Shown piece by piece: positions 21,305 through 33,417 of a stretch of 64,000 nt of DNA. Numbering within the stretch: position 1 is the stretch's first letter; every line of letters begins with the position of its first letter. The position numbers and the translations under genes were made by a program. The notes beneath the pieces were generated by a model. It had not been told where the DNA came from. It was given only the letters and a program-made list of their open reading frames with translations, and searched no databases. Origin of the DNA: Ambrosia x helenae (lineage: Eukaryota > Streptophyta > Magnoliopsida > Asterales > Asteraceae); NCBI GenBank assembly GCA_030844895.1, contig CM061225.1, positions 98,557,188 to 98,621,187 on the forward strand, given 5' to 3'.

Positions 21305-22204
21305 GACTATGCGTTAGTGGCCCGCGAGCGAACTCCTGTGAGCCACCCACCAAGCCACGTGGCTTGCGAGCACCATGCCGACAGTCCATTTGACTGTTGA
21401 ATATTAAAAAAAAAAAAATTTTTTTACCATTTTTCATTAATTATTAATTTACATTTTCACCTAATATATATTTATCTTCTCCTTCTTCTCCATTCTTCAT
21501 CTTTTCTTTTCATCTTCTTCTCCTTCTACAACAATTCAAAATCATTTTTTAAAAATCATTCGAAATCATGGTGCAATGGACCGAAAAAGAGGAACTCGCG
21601 TTGATAATCGCGTACAATCAAGTGCACGGTGATGGCGGGTCGGTGAGCCTTGGTGTTCGAAGTCGCGGACCACAGTGGGGTAAAGTGCTAGTCGAGTTTG
21701 GTAACCTCCTCGGGGGAACCAAACGTACTTGTGATTCAATCTCCCACAAGTACGGGGATCTCAAAACGAAGTGTAAAAACTTCGAAATAGCGTATACAAA
21801 AGTCTCCAGGGATTTCCCCGGCGAAACAGAAGACATGCTCCTAGCTTTTACTCACGTCAAGTATCTTTCAGAGGTTGGGCTGACTTTCACCATGTTTCAG
21901 CGTGGCAAATGTTACGCTAAACCTCAAGCTTACGCTACTATTTTTTTATTGTAATGGTTGTTTTTAGTGTAATGTTTTTATTTTTTTAGTGTAATGGCTT
22001 TTTTTTAATTTAATGTAATGTTTTATAATTTTTTGTAAAATATTTTTTTTATTTATTAATGTTTAAAAACATGGGCCGCTCACCTTGAGCCACAACAGGA
22101 TCAAATGAGCAAGATTGAGGCTTTAGCCAGTACCATATTAGCGCCCAGTTGTCAAAATTTGATAGGATAAAGTTCCGGCTCACCTTGATCCACAGCGGAT
22201 AGTC
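21305..22204 (+). mobile_element. PIF/Harbinger-like element, Myb/SANT ORF only, GACTAT ends
   Basis: A 900-bp element starts GACTATGCGTTAGTGGC and ends with GATCCACAGCGGATAGTC, whose complement starts GACTATCCGCTGTGG. TTA is duplicated at 21302-21304 and 22205-22207. It carries a single Myb/SANT-like ORF and lacks a transposase. The GACTATCCG terminus is shared with the transposase-bearing element at 58318-60281. Confidence 0.83.
21568..21954 (+). CDS. Harbinger ORF1-type Myb/SANT-like protein
   Basis: A 128-residue ORF begins MVQWTEKEELALIIAYNQVH. It then has PQWGKVLVEFGNLLGGTKRT, CDSISHKYGDLKTKCKNFEI and AYTKVSRDFPGETEDMLLAF. The W..KEE.ALI start, the W..V...F helix and the basic third helix (SISHKYGDLKTK) fit the trihelix-like DNA-binding partner of PIF/Harbinger transposases. 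The last 20 residues are low-complexity and may lie beyond the native end. A C-rich, pyrimidine-biased leader with TTCTCC repeats precedes the ATG. It is intact as an ORF, but expression is unknown. Confidence 0.7.
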   Translation: MVQWTEKEELALIIAYNQVHGDGGSVSLGVRSRGPQWGKVLVEFGNLLGGTKRTCDSISHKYGDLKTKCKNFEIAYTKVSRDFPGETEDMLLAFTHVKYLSEVGLTFTMFQRGKCYAKPQAYATIFLL

Positions 22205-22267
22205 TTATCGTTACTCTCATGATCTCATCGTTTCCAATTATTTTTAATATCTTTTAAATTTCTTTTA

Positions 22268-22330
22268 CCACGATCACGACCACTATCACTAATACTACCA
22301 CTATCACTACCACTATTATTATTATTATAA
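22268..22330. repeat. CAC/ATT trinucleotide-type microsatellite
   Basis: Runs of ACCACTATCACT give way to (ATT)n at 22312-22327. Confidence 0.85.
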
Positions 22331-22411
22331 AACAAAACGCACGTTGATATTATAAAGCGCGTTTTCCAATCTACTATAATATATTAATAAAACCATTTGT
22401 GGGACACATGG

Positions 22412-24353
22412 TGTAACATCTGTACTTTTCGTATTTTCAATTCTAGTCCTTGTACTCTTGTATCTTTCATTTTGTACCCTTGTACTCCCGAGCTTATGAT
22501 CAATGGAAGAATATTTTGTCAATTGCATTTAACTTTTAATCTATTTCAATCATTCTATGTATTCTATTTTACGCAAACTTTACACGTTACGCTTAAAAAC
22601 GAGACTCTAATACGAAACCGAAGCATAAACGAACCCGTACGAGTTAGAAATCAAGCCCAATCCAAAAACATGTCAAAATGGGCTTAAACCTTAAGTTTTA
22701 ACCCAAAAACACGTCCAAAACCAAGTCTGTTGGGCCAAGCCCAACCAAAAAAACATTTTTTGGGCCTAAACACCTGGTCACGTCGCGTGACCAGATTCTG
22801 ATTTCCCGTCACGTAGCGTGACGAGACCTTTCTGGCAGAATTTTAACCAACTCGTAATTACACCCATTTATCTCACCTAAACATCTCCCAACCACCCTAA
22901 TTATTGCATTAAACACCCAACCAACCCACCTCACCTATAAATACAACCCCTCTCCACCCTTTAACCTCTTGTTCATCCATAATCTCTCTAAAATCACTCT
23001 CTAATCCTCAAAGTTTTGAGCAAACTTCCTGATAACACATCAGTAAGTTTTCTAAGCTCAAACCTTCTTTCTCTTCAGTTTTTTCTTCTTCTTTTCATCT
23101 AAAACTCCTTGGAGAAACCTCTAGGATCTTCCCCATATTTATCCACAGAAGTGTGATAAGGGTAGAGCACCTAAAAGAGGTTCCAAAGGTGGTTGTTTTC
23201 TGAATTATACTATATAATAACATAAACTTATACTTTCAAGCTTCTATATTACTATCTTATTATTAATCTTTGGAAGGTTTGTGGTTACACCCTACCTTAC
23301 CAACTCTCTTGACCCTTCTTGTGCTATGGATTTATCCACACTAGAAAGGGGAAATCCCGTGTCCAAAACCCACGTTTATTCCATAAACGAAGTGGTTATG
23401 ACATGAACCTATCAAATGGATTCACATTCCTAACCTTATACCATCCGAATCATCTATGATGATTTTGTGCTTGGTCTAATTTAATCTCATGACCATCCGG
23501 ATTGCTCTAAAGGCAATTTGTGCTTGGTTTGCCTAAAAGGCTTGCTTGACTCTCTTGAATCTATAACCTAAACTCGAATCTAAGACCCTTTATTTTTTTT
23601 TTATTCTAGTTAACCAAGGCTAAGGAACTAATCCCCCAAGACTCATTCTTTTGGAATCTTGCTAAAACGCACCCAAAGGTGAGTTCATACTTGTCCCCCT
23701 TTTACCCTTTATTCTTTGGGGCTCAACATGTATCACTATCAAAACTCAAACGATTTTAAACTCTACAATCTATTATGCTTAGTCTAAAGTCTATCATATT
23801 CTAAATTCTATCATGCGCAACCTAAAGTCTATTATATGCTTGTACGCTATGCTATGTAGAATTATTTACTCTAACATACAAATGTTCATTTAGTTGACAA
23901 CCCACCTTGCATGTATAGCGCTATAGGATTGGCTATCCGCCCCCTACATGGGTCATGTTAAGCAAAATTCTTCGTGGCTAGTCGCCGTTTGTATGGTTCT
24001 CTTGCATATGCCTATAAGCAAAACTTTATTATACTATGTATGTATGTCAAAACTAGTATGCTCACCAATGCTTTATGTGTTGACGGATATTTTATACATG
24101 TTGCAGGAAATATTTATTGCAGGACATTCAAGAAAACTACTTAGGATTGGACATAGAAACTCACTCTAGTTCAAGTTATCATATTCTTGTTGTTGTATTT
24201 TTCGTTATTTGAACTACTTGTATTTCTATTTTTAGACAATAAATGAAATTATATCTTTAAACTATATTGTCACAAAATCTAGTGTCATGAAGTCTTTGAA
24301 CAATCTATCACAAGTCTCACCTCGATGTTTCCGCCATCGGTTGGGGTGTGACA
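22412..24353 (+). repeat. 5' LTR of element 1
   Basis: It contains a TATA box (TATAAATA at 22936-22943), followed by pyrimidine-rich leader sequence. Its terminal CCGCCATCGGTTGGGGTGT is shared with elements 2 and 3. Confidence 0.95.
22936..22943 (+). promoter_or_regulatory. TATA box in the LTR of element 1
   Basis: TATAAATA lies in CACCTATAAATACAACCCC, upstream of a C/T-rich leader. The same site is at 28921-28928 in the 3' LTR. Confidence 0.65.
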
Positions 24354-24356
24354 GAT

Positions 24357-24371
24357 TGGTATCAGAGCCAT
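24357..24371 (+). other. Primer binding site of element 1
   Basis: TGGTATCAGAGCCAT is complementary to the 3' end of initiator methionine tRNA, as in most plant LTR elements. Confidence 0.9.
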
Positions 24372-25506
24372 GACTATAGGGAATTAGGAAAAATTGCCAT
24401 GTTTGACCTAGACTATAGTTAAGAACCTTTTTGACCGTTCCTTTTATCATGCTTAATATACTTGTACTCCCTACCTTTCTTCTACTCTATTCTTTTGGTC
24501 TTTAAAATTTACCTTCCTATTTGGTGGATGATACTACACTCGAAGACACTCATATACCACAAACGAAAGGAAATCACCGAAATAGGCGTGAAACACTTAC
24601 TTTGGTGATAACTTTCAATCCGCGTAAATTCTTTGTGTTTTTGAAACTACACCAAGATAGGAGTGATATCCTCACCTTGGTGGAAATTTCACAATTCTCG
24701 TTCTAGTGGACACTTCCAATTAAAGGTTAGAATTAATTTTCTTACCACATTGGACAAAGTGTACAAACCACATTCAAAGAAACGACCTCGCTAAGATAGG
24801 AGTGAAATCCGCAACTTAGCGACTAGTTTCAATCCTTGATTTTTTTTTTTTCAATCTCGACAAGATCTCAAATTTACTAATGACAAGAAACATGTAGTAA
24901 CTGGAAGGGTGAATACCGTTAACCGAAACTTTCGGCGAGAGTATTTCCACCTATTAGGCCAAAGCATGTTTTCAAACTCAAAGGTAAATTCGAATCACTT
25001 TGGTTAGTCTTAGTTCCGTTCCGGAACACTCCAATTGCTTGCTTAAAAACAAGCCTCTCTTTTTATGTTAATACTACTTTCAATTATGTTTTCATGCTAT
25101 GTTTTCATTATATATTCGATTTATTTTACTCGCATACAATCTCTAGACTCGCATTTACAATCGACTCTCGCAATCTCCAAACAATACTAATAATTGCAAA
25201 CCAACATAAATCAAAACTCCTTTATGTTAACTATGTGCTCTATACTTGTTTATACATACGTGTTATGCTATTTTAACAATGTGAAACTTGCGTCCTACAC
25301 GTGTAACTAGAACTTGCATATTAAATCTATGAGAACAACTTGAGCTTATGTATTTTGTTTATCTAAATTAGCATTAATCCCACTGATCTAATCTTACCCA
25401 CAAGCTTTTCATTGTTAACCAAAATCCTAGTAACTTATTTTCTAAATTCAAAAGCCACCTTGTTTAAAACCGCTTATGCAAATTTTCCTATGTATGATTC
25501 TCGAAC

Positions 25507-26065
25507 ATGTCTTCCCGTCTCAACAGCATCGATCTCAACCAACTGGCGAGTCTTATTGCCCAAAAAATTGATCAAGATCCTCCCTAACCTAGAGACACCA
25601 ACAAACCCAACTCCAAACTCCAACGATACCATCCAAGACAACACAAACCATGTAGATACTAAACCTTCTACCCATACCCCTACCAAACAAACGAAAAAGG
25701 ATAACCGAAAACGCAAAAACCTCAAACGAAACCACACTTCGACAACTCCTAAGACTCTGAATCCCAACAAAAAGCAGTATCGTGGAACCTATCCGCTATG
25801 CAACAGTTGTAAATTCCACCATCTCACTCACTCACCATGCCGCATATGCGCCAACTGTGGTACATATGGTCATTCTGCCAAAGCATGTCGCCACACCACA
25901 AAACCACGACCCGAACAACCTACTAGTACCACCTGATTCACTAAAGCTAATGGATGGATATGCTTCGAGTGCAACGACCCAACCCATGGGCGCAACCAAT
26001 GCCCAAGACTTGCCATGGTGATCTACGATGCTGGAAGACCCACTCACCACACTAAAGAAGATTGA
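25507..26065 (+). pseudogene. Gag-like nucleocapsid ORF of element 1, broken
   Basis: The probable start is ATG at 25507 (MSSRLNSIDLNQLASLIAQK), but that frame stops at 25587. The frame that began at 25412 carries the rest: a basic K/R/N/T-rich region, a Cys/His cluster (CNSCKFHH, then CRIC) and a CCHC knuckle (CANCGTYGHSAKAC). A TGA at 25934-25936 is followed in the same frame by a second knuckle (CFECNDPTHGRNQC) and a stop at 26063. No capsid domain precedes the knuckles. The intact relative is 50098-50652. One frameshift and one in-frame stop separate the parts. Confidence 0.72.
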
Positions 26066-28382
26066 CTTTTCTTTTCTTAAAAAAATGAGAATTTCCTTAT
26101 GTAATGTTTTCAAGAAATTGTACGGATGTGAAATTTTCTTTTGATGAAATACCATCGTTATCCTAGTTTACAATCATAATTTATCGGCAAAACTCAAACA
26201 TCGCAAAACTCTTTTCTCCTCACGCTCAATCATTTTCAAAATTTTTGAACAAAATTCTTCCTACTATTCCTAAAAGGATGCCTATTCTTCTATAAAATCC
26301 TCACTTTAAACCTTCAAACCACTAACAAATGCGTGTCAAGTCGGTATGACAAACAATATTCTAAATGGTAAAAGTGTTTTTTAAAAAAAAAATCTTTTGT
26401 AAATAGGACTTGTGAGCAAAGACACGCTAAATCAAATAAACTACTTCTTTATAATCCCAAAACATTTTCTCTTGAAATCGTATCACGAGTCAAAATAGTC
26501 ATCAACGCCAAACTAAAATTGTCAATAAACTATTTTTCTCCCTTAATAAAATGGATTTTTCATAAATCAAACGACCATTTTCGATAACGTTTACACTAAA
26601 TTTTCCTCACTTCAATTAAATCTGTCTTTCTACCATCAAACTTGACCCTTAATCTTGAAAAGCTAGATTGCTCGCATACCCATAAAACTCAATTGGTATT
26701 AAACCCGAATTCTATGTTGCCCACAGTCAAAACATTTTACGCATTTTCATTAGGAATCCAATTGTCCATTCTTTTGTTTGATTTTATACATCTGAACGTA
26801 ACCACATATGCACAAGTCTACACCATTATGTCATGAAACCATACATTTACGCCAAAAACGCATACGGTTAACAACAAAAAAAAAAAAAAAAAAAAAAAAC
26901 TTGCTTAATGCCTTTTCACATTATGTGCTTGCATGTCACATTGCTTGCTATGTTTACAACATCAAAACTGTTTAATGCCTTAGCCTAATGTCTTTTCCTT
27001 TGTGTATAAGTATTTTGTGTCCACTAGCGACCCACACATAACTAAGACAAATTATGTGGACCATACGACAATTGGACTAATTACGGGTGCACACGTAATT
27101 ACAAAAATTTGACGCATGGAAAACATAACAAGTCCCAGTGTGTGTAACCTATCATGACTTGAATAACAATACAGATGGGGTATGATAAAGGTATGGTGGA
27201 TACGCCGCCGATACATCCTATACATAAATGTCCTGTCATACTACCAAAAGTAGAGTTATTCATGCCATGAGAAGTTTTGGGTGTCGAGTTAAAATTTTGA
27301 CCAACACTTACGTTATTTATCTTTTGCAATACAGTCTGTGTTATAGTTTACTAGTCTAACTATGCTTGCATCATTTGTCTTTTATGCATATCATAACCTT
27401 GTTTTGAACCACACTCTCTGCTATGCAACATCATCCTTGCTATGAATAATCTATACTTGCAATCTCCATCGAACTTCGTTCCTTCCTCGTGCTTTCCTTG
27501 CTTTATCAGCAATCCACTCATTATCAAGAATCTATTTCTAAATTCCGTAAGCTCTGGCCTTAATCTCTAAAAGCATTTATACATTTAAAACAAGATTCGT
27601 CTCTCACTTTTATATATTTCATTGACTAATTATGTACTAGATTTCAAAACTAAATAAATACTGTTTATATCACCCAAAAAAAAAAAAACTATTTACAAAT
27701 AGTCCAATTTCTCGTTTATTTTAGTCGCCTTCTAAAAAAAAATCTGGTAAAATTTCCGACCATGTGCAAACCAAATATCTATTGCTAAATACTACTCATT
27801 CCCACACCTAGTCACTCATTATGCTCACATTTTTACTATTCCCCCAAATTACCCAAAGACACCTCTTTTATAAACCAACAAATTCTACTATTTCATATAT
27901 GATATACCGTATAACTACTTATTTTCCCCAAATTTCTATATGTTATACAAATATACCTACCTTCAATATTCACTATTTCATACTGTATAAATACTTACTT
28001 TCCTAAAAATTCTTACTATTTCTTATACACAGTATACTTACCTACCTTCACATGATTTTTTTACTATTTCATGTATGTTATACTGTATATTTACTTACTT
28101 TTCCAAAACTTGCTGCATCAACTCCATATACAAACCCATTTATACGTACCCCTTATTTCACTATTTACAAAATGCTTATGTCGGTTAAGTTCTCAAATTT
28201 CTACGTACAACCTTATGTAAAATTTTAAAAGTACTTCTCTTACGATCATAATTATCGCACAAGTGACTAGATACCGTATTCGCTTTAAACATAATAAACT
28301 AACAAGCCTTGTTCTCATATCAAACCACTTACCTATTTTTCAAAAGGTTGAATCTTAATTAAATTTCGGGACGAAATTTCCT
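26066..28382 (+). other. Noncoding interior of element 1
   Basis: No pol domains were seen in any frame. It includes an A tract at 26877-26899 and, at 27830-28110, imperfect repeats of about 65 bp (TTACTATTTCATATATGATA, TACTGTATA, ACTTACTTTCC). Confidence 0.7.
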
Positions 28383-28396
28383 AAAGTAGGGGAGAC
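28383..28396 (+). other. Polypurine tract of element 1
   Basis: AAAGTAGGGGAGAC directly precedes the 3' LTR. Confidence 0.9.
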
Positions 28397-30339
28397 TGTA
28401 ACATCTGTACTTTTCGTATTTTCAATTCTAGTCCTTGTACTCTTGTATCTTTCATTTTGTACCCTTGTACTCCCGAGCTTATGATCAATGGAAGAATATT
28501 TTGTCAATTGCATTTAACTTTTAATCTATTTCAATCATTCTATGTATTCTATTTTACGCAAACTTTACACGTTACGCTTAAAAACGAGACTCTAATACGA
28601 AACCGAAGCATAAACGAACCCGTACGAGTTAGAAATCAAGCCCAATCCAAAAACATGTCAAAATGGGCTTAAACCTTAAGTTTTAACCCAAAACACGTCC
28701 AAAACCAAGTCTGTTGGGCCAAGCCCAACCAAAAAAAACATTTTTTGAGCCTAAACACCTGGTCACGTCGCGTGACCAGATTCTGATTTCCCGTCACGTA
28801 GCGTGACGAGACCTTTCTGGCAGAATTTTAACCAACTCGTAATTACACCCATTTATCTCACCTAAACATCTCCCAACCACCCTAATTATTGCATTAAACA
28901 CCCAACCAACCCACCTCACCTATAAATACAACCCCTCTCCACCCTTTAACCTCTTGTTCATCCATAATCTCTCTAAAATCACTCTCTAATCCTCAAAGTT
29001 TTGAGCAAACTTCCTGATAACACATCAGTAAGTTTTCTAAGCTCAAACCTTCTTTCTCTTCAGTTTTTTCTTCTTCTTTTCATCTAAAACTCCTTGGAGA
29101 AACCTCTAGGATCTTCCCCATATTTATCCACAGAAGTGTGATAAGGGTAGAGCACCTAAAAGAGGTTCCAAAGGTGGTTGTTTTCTGAATTATACTATAT
29201 AATAACATAAACTTATACTTTCAAGCTTCTATATTACTATCTTATTATTAATCTTTGGAAGGTTTGTGGTTACACCCTACCTTACCAACTCTCTTGACCC
29301 TTCTTGTGCTATGGATTTATCCACACTAGAAAGGGGAAATCCCGTGTCCAAAACCCACGTTTATTCCATAAACGAAGTGGTTATGACATGAACCTATCAA
29401 ATGGATTCACATTCCTAACCTTATACCATCCGAATCATCTATGATGATTTTGTGCTTGGTCTAATTTAATCTCATGACCATCCGGATTGCTCTAAAGGCA
29501 ATTTGTGCTTGGTTTGCCTAAAAGGCTTGCTTGACTCTCTTGAATCTATAACCTAAACTCGAATCTAAGACCCTTTATTTTTTTTTTTATTCTAGTTAAC
29601 CAAGGCTAAGGAACTAATCCCCCAAGACTCATTCTTTTGGAATCTTGCTAAAACGCACCCAAAGGTGAGTTCATACTTGTCCCCCTTTTACCCTTTATTC
29701 TTTGGGGCTCAACATGTATCACTATCAAAACTCAAACGATTTTAAACTCTACAATCTATTATGCTTAGTCTAAAGTCTATCATATTCTAAATTCTATCAT
29801 GCGCAACCTAAAGTCTATTATATGCTTGTACGCTATGCTATGTAGAATTATTTACTCTAACATACAAATGTTCATTTAGTTGACAACCCACCTTGCATGT
29901 ATAGCGCTATAGGATTGGCTATCCGCCCCCTACATGGGTCATGTTAAGCAAAATTCTTCGTGGCTAGTCGCCGTTTGTATGGTTCTCTTGCATATGCCTA
30001 TAAGCAAAACTTTATTATACTATGTATGTATGTCAAAACTAGTATGCTCACCAATGCTTTATGTGTTGACGGATATTTTATACATGTTGCAGGAAATATT
30101 TATTGCAGGACATTCAAGAAAACTACTTAGGATTGGACATAGAAACTCACTCTAGTTCAAGTTATCATATTCTTGTTGTTGTATTTTTCGTTATTTGAAC
30201 TACTTGTATTTCTATTTTTAGACAATAAATGAAATTATATCTTTAAACTATATTGTCACAAAATCTAGTGTCATGAAGTCTTTGAACAATCTATCACAAG
30301 TCTCACCTCGATGTTTCCGCCATCGGTTGGGGTGTGACA
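28397..30339 (+). repeat. 3' LTR of element 1
   Basis: A near-identical copy of 22412-24353. Confidence 0.95.
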
Positions 30340-30344
30340 CATGG

Positions 30345-31350
30345 CACATTCGGAGAGATTCTTAAATTTTTTTCCCGCTCATTCTATCCCATTATTATCT
30401 CCTAATTAGGTGCCTTTACTGTAATTGTGATCTTTATTATTGTGTTTCCTCCGGTTATAATTATTGTTTTCTTTCGATTACATCTATAGTTCATGTAAAA
30501 AGAATTCTTCGATTTAATATCATACATATTTGAATCTATTGCCTTTATCATTGTTGTTATTATCTAATTAATATATACTTATCTTTGTTCATCATTTATT
30601 TAATAAATGATATTAGGGAATTTCTAGTTAATTAGGTATGAATGTACGATCAACCTATTAAGGAATTTCTAATTAGTTTATTCTTATATTTTGTCGTTGA
30701 AGATGATATTGCAGTTTATGATTGGTGTGATATTGTGATGTGATATAATTATAGATCGAGTTTTGACCAGACCTACGAGGTATGTCTTTCGGTATGTTTA
30801 TGGCGTATTCGGCTCACTCTCCTCCTATCGTAGGTCTTTACTCCAGAGCCACCGCCATCATTGAGCAAGAGAAGTATGATTGCTTTTTCATGTCTATCAA
30901 ATTAGGACTCAAAACAGTTGCTGAATTTATGTGAAATTTTACTTTAATCTATATGGTTAAATATGTGGTGCCACGTTTATATAATATTACCCGTTTATGT
31001 TGCTATAAGATTAAATCTTAAGCATCGAAGGCAACGTAAGTATATATGTACCTATATATATACTGGTGCCACGCTTTCTGCTTTGCTCTTTGGGTTTAGT
31101 TATTAATATTATTTTATAATATTAATTTGTAGTTATTAGAGGGATTAGCTGTGATTAATTATTATTATTTTTTTTGAAAATGAACCAATGAAACCAAAAG
31201 ATGCATGCAAATAATGCGGCAAGTGGTGCACTTGAAACATGGCAAACTTTGCACCAATGTATCTATCCGATAATTTTGTAATTTATATAATTGTTGATTA
31301 ACATTTTGGTTCTTCAATACATGTATATTTTAGGTGGTTGTCACCAAGTC
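30345..31350 (+). other. Helitron A segment between the two LTR elements, with exon-like sequence
   Basis: Flanked by the TSDs of both LTR elements, this stretch belongs to Helitron A. ATTATAG|ATCGAG...TACGAG|GTATGT (30752-30784) looks like a small exon with acceptor and donor, reading SSFDQTYE. TCGTAG|GTCTTTACTCCAGAGCC at about 30829 could be a following exon (VFTPEPPPSLSKRS). No family was recognised. A captured host gene remnant is possible but unproven. Confidence 0.4.
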
Positions 31351-31355
31351 ATCAC

Positions 31356-32668
31356 TGTAACACCCCAACCGATGGCGGAAACATCGGGATGTCACGTATT
31401 GACGATTGTTCAGTAGCTCATGGTAAATAAATACATTTCAATAATTGATTTAAATAAATTACATACAATTGTTCTACAAGAATTTACACATCACATGAGA
31501 AATACTAAATATGCATCCTCAAGCATTAACTCTAGTCTTCAAGCAAAGCTATAACCTGAAACATGTTAAGTTTGAAAATATTTTGGGTCAACAAAAGTTG
31601 GTGAGATTTACATAGGTTTGAATATTGAATAAAAACTTGTACAATTCGAGTGTCATGGCAAGTCTAGTCCATATGTGAAAACAATACTACCCGGTAAATC
31701 GTGTGCATAATCAAACCTTGTGACTAGAATATTGTGGTCCATCCCATACGCATATGGTTCACTCGTTTATGTTGCGATAACAATCACCCACGCTACCTAT
31801 GTAGGAGGTACACGTATCCGGGTGGGGTTGTCAGTCCAATAGATCTATCATTGTGTATCATTGGCTTGTACGGAGTTAATGATTATGCTAGAATAATTGT
31901 GCTTACCATAGTAACGTTTAAGACATAACGCAACATAGAATAACACATAGACACTTATGTTGAATTGCAATTGAAAATGTAACATGTTTCACCCCAAAAT
32001 AGTGAAAAAGGGCTATGTAAACTCACCTTAGGTGCTTAATGAGTTCGTGAGTTTTCTTGAGCGTGCAAACACTTAGTAATAATGCCTTGGAAAACTCGGA
32101 ACTAGCTAGAGGAGATAATGATGGATGAAAACTTTAGTATGTGGGAGATGGGATAATAATGTTTTTTTTTTATTGAATGGTATAAAGAGTTGAATGGTAG
32201 GCTATTGTATTTATAGTGTAGAAATTGGAGTTGTAATTAGGGACTATTTTGACTAGGCTAGAATTTAGGAACAACTTTGACTTGACTAGAAGACCATATT
32301 TACTAACACTTTGACTTGACTAGGAGACCATATTTACTAACACTTTGACTTGACTTGACTAAGAGACTACGTTTGACTTTTCAGGTTTGACTAAGGGACC
32401 TTGAAAGGGTTTAAGTTTAATTGGTTTTAATTAACATCACAAAACACCAAATGGTGTAGTGGTTTGTGTGGTGTGGTTAAGGTTTAGCCTGCCAGGGACT
32501 CGGGTTCGAATCCTGGCACAGGCAAACATTTTTTTAACGTTTTTAAATCAGAATTTTTAATACAATCCAATTTAATATTGATTATAAGTCATTATTTAAA
32601 CAAAAAAAAATTAACAAAATGGATGGTAAAAATACTGTAAACATGAATCGGATGAATAAACGATGGAG

Positions 32669-32704
<36 letters not shown>

Positions 32705-32724
32705 AAAATTTGTGTGATGTTACA
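31356..32724 (-). repeat. 3' LTR of element 2
   Basis: A TATAAATA box is on the minus strand at 32208-32215. A tRNA-like segment (32450-32525) and a (TA)n tract (32669-32700) lie near the LTR start. Confidence 0.93.
32450..32530 (+). repeat. tRNA-like segment inside the LTR (also 36090-36170)
   Basis: AATGGTGTAGTGGTTTGTGTG resembles box A, and CGGGTTCGAATCCTGG is an excellent box B/T-arm, followed by a T run. No complete cloverleaf forms. It is antisense to the LTR. Confidence 0.6.
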
Positions 32725-33179
32725 GTCTCCCCTACTTTTAGGAACTTCGTCCCGAAGTTTATTTTAAGAAGAAACATTTGAATAGTGTTGAGGATAGTTA
32801 GGGTGACTATGGTTCAGAGTAGGGTAAGAGTTTAAGGAATGTATAAGATAACCATAAATGTTAGATGGACTACCAAATAACTAGGGTTTGTTATTGGTCT
32901 GACCCTACAGTATCCCTTTCCACGTATCATTAGTGTTTATATATAGGGTGTACCGCAGCTAACCCATCACACCTCTGATACTTCGAAAACATACGGGGTA
33001 TCTCCCAAAACCTTAATAGAATTTCACACTACCTTAATGTACCTGTAAATTCATGATTACGTTCCGGACCGCAATCACCAATTTACCTTACATTAGGGTT
33101 TTGTGTCCTTCTATGACTCTAAACACACATGTAAGTAATGCAAAATAGCCTTGTGATTGAATCGTATACAATGTATCCA

Positions 33180-33417
33180 AAAATAAGTCCAACTGTTGAG
33201 CAGGAAAAAGACCTCTACCAGTCAGTGAGTAAGAACCTCTACCGATTGTTGAGTAGGTGCGATAGCCTCTACCAGTCGTTGAGCAGGTTGTAGGGCCTCT
33301 ACCGACTGTTGAGCAGGCATGATGACCTCTACCAATCGTTGAGTAGGTTATTTGGTACTCTACTAACTGTTGAGCAAGTACTTCATCCTCTATCAGTTGT
33401 TTGATTAAGTGTACCAA
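33180..33417 (-). repeat. Tandem ~30-bp repeat encoding GRG decapeptides, element 2 interior
   Basis: About seven imperfect units carry CCTCTACC(A/G)(A/G)TCGTTGAGCAGG. On the minus strand they translate as repeats of the type CSTVGRGPTT and YSTIGRGHHA, without stops across 33088-33417. It is probably not a functional protein, but the open frame persists. Confidence 0.65.

Larger units (their letters stand above)
22412..30339 (+). mobile_element. LTR retrotransposon 1, complete, non-autonomous, recent
   Basis: Two LTRs (22412-24353 and 28397-30339) start TGTAACATCTGTACTTTTCG and end CGGTTGGGGTGTGACA. The perfect TSD CATGG sits at 22407-22411 and 30340-30344. The PBS TGGTATCAGAGCC is three bases after the 5' LTR, and the PPT AAAGTAGGGGAGA precedes the 3' LTR. 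By eye the LTRs differ by one substitution and a few homopolymer-length changes, so insertion was recent. The 4-kb interior has only a broken nucleocapsid-type ORF, with no protease, RT, RNase H or integrase. It must move in trans. Confidence 0.95.

Noticed and set aside
31734..31928. Identical small ORFs at 31734-31928 and 35374-35568, and at 23948-24169 and 29934-30155
   Set aside because: Their conservation only reflects that they lie in paired LTRs; they have no start context or domain.
32450..32530. Candidate tRNA gene with GGTTCGAATCC
   Set aside because: The same: box B is good but the cloverleaf fails, and it repeats inside LTRs.
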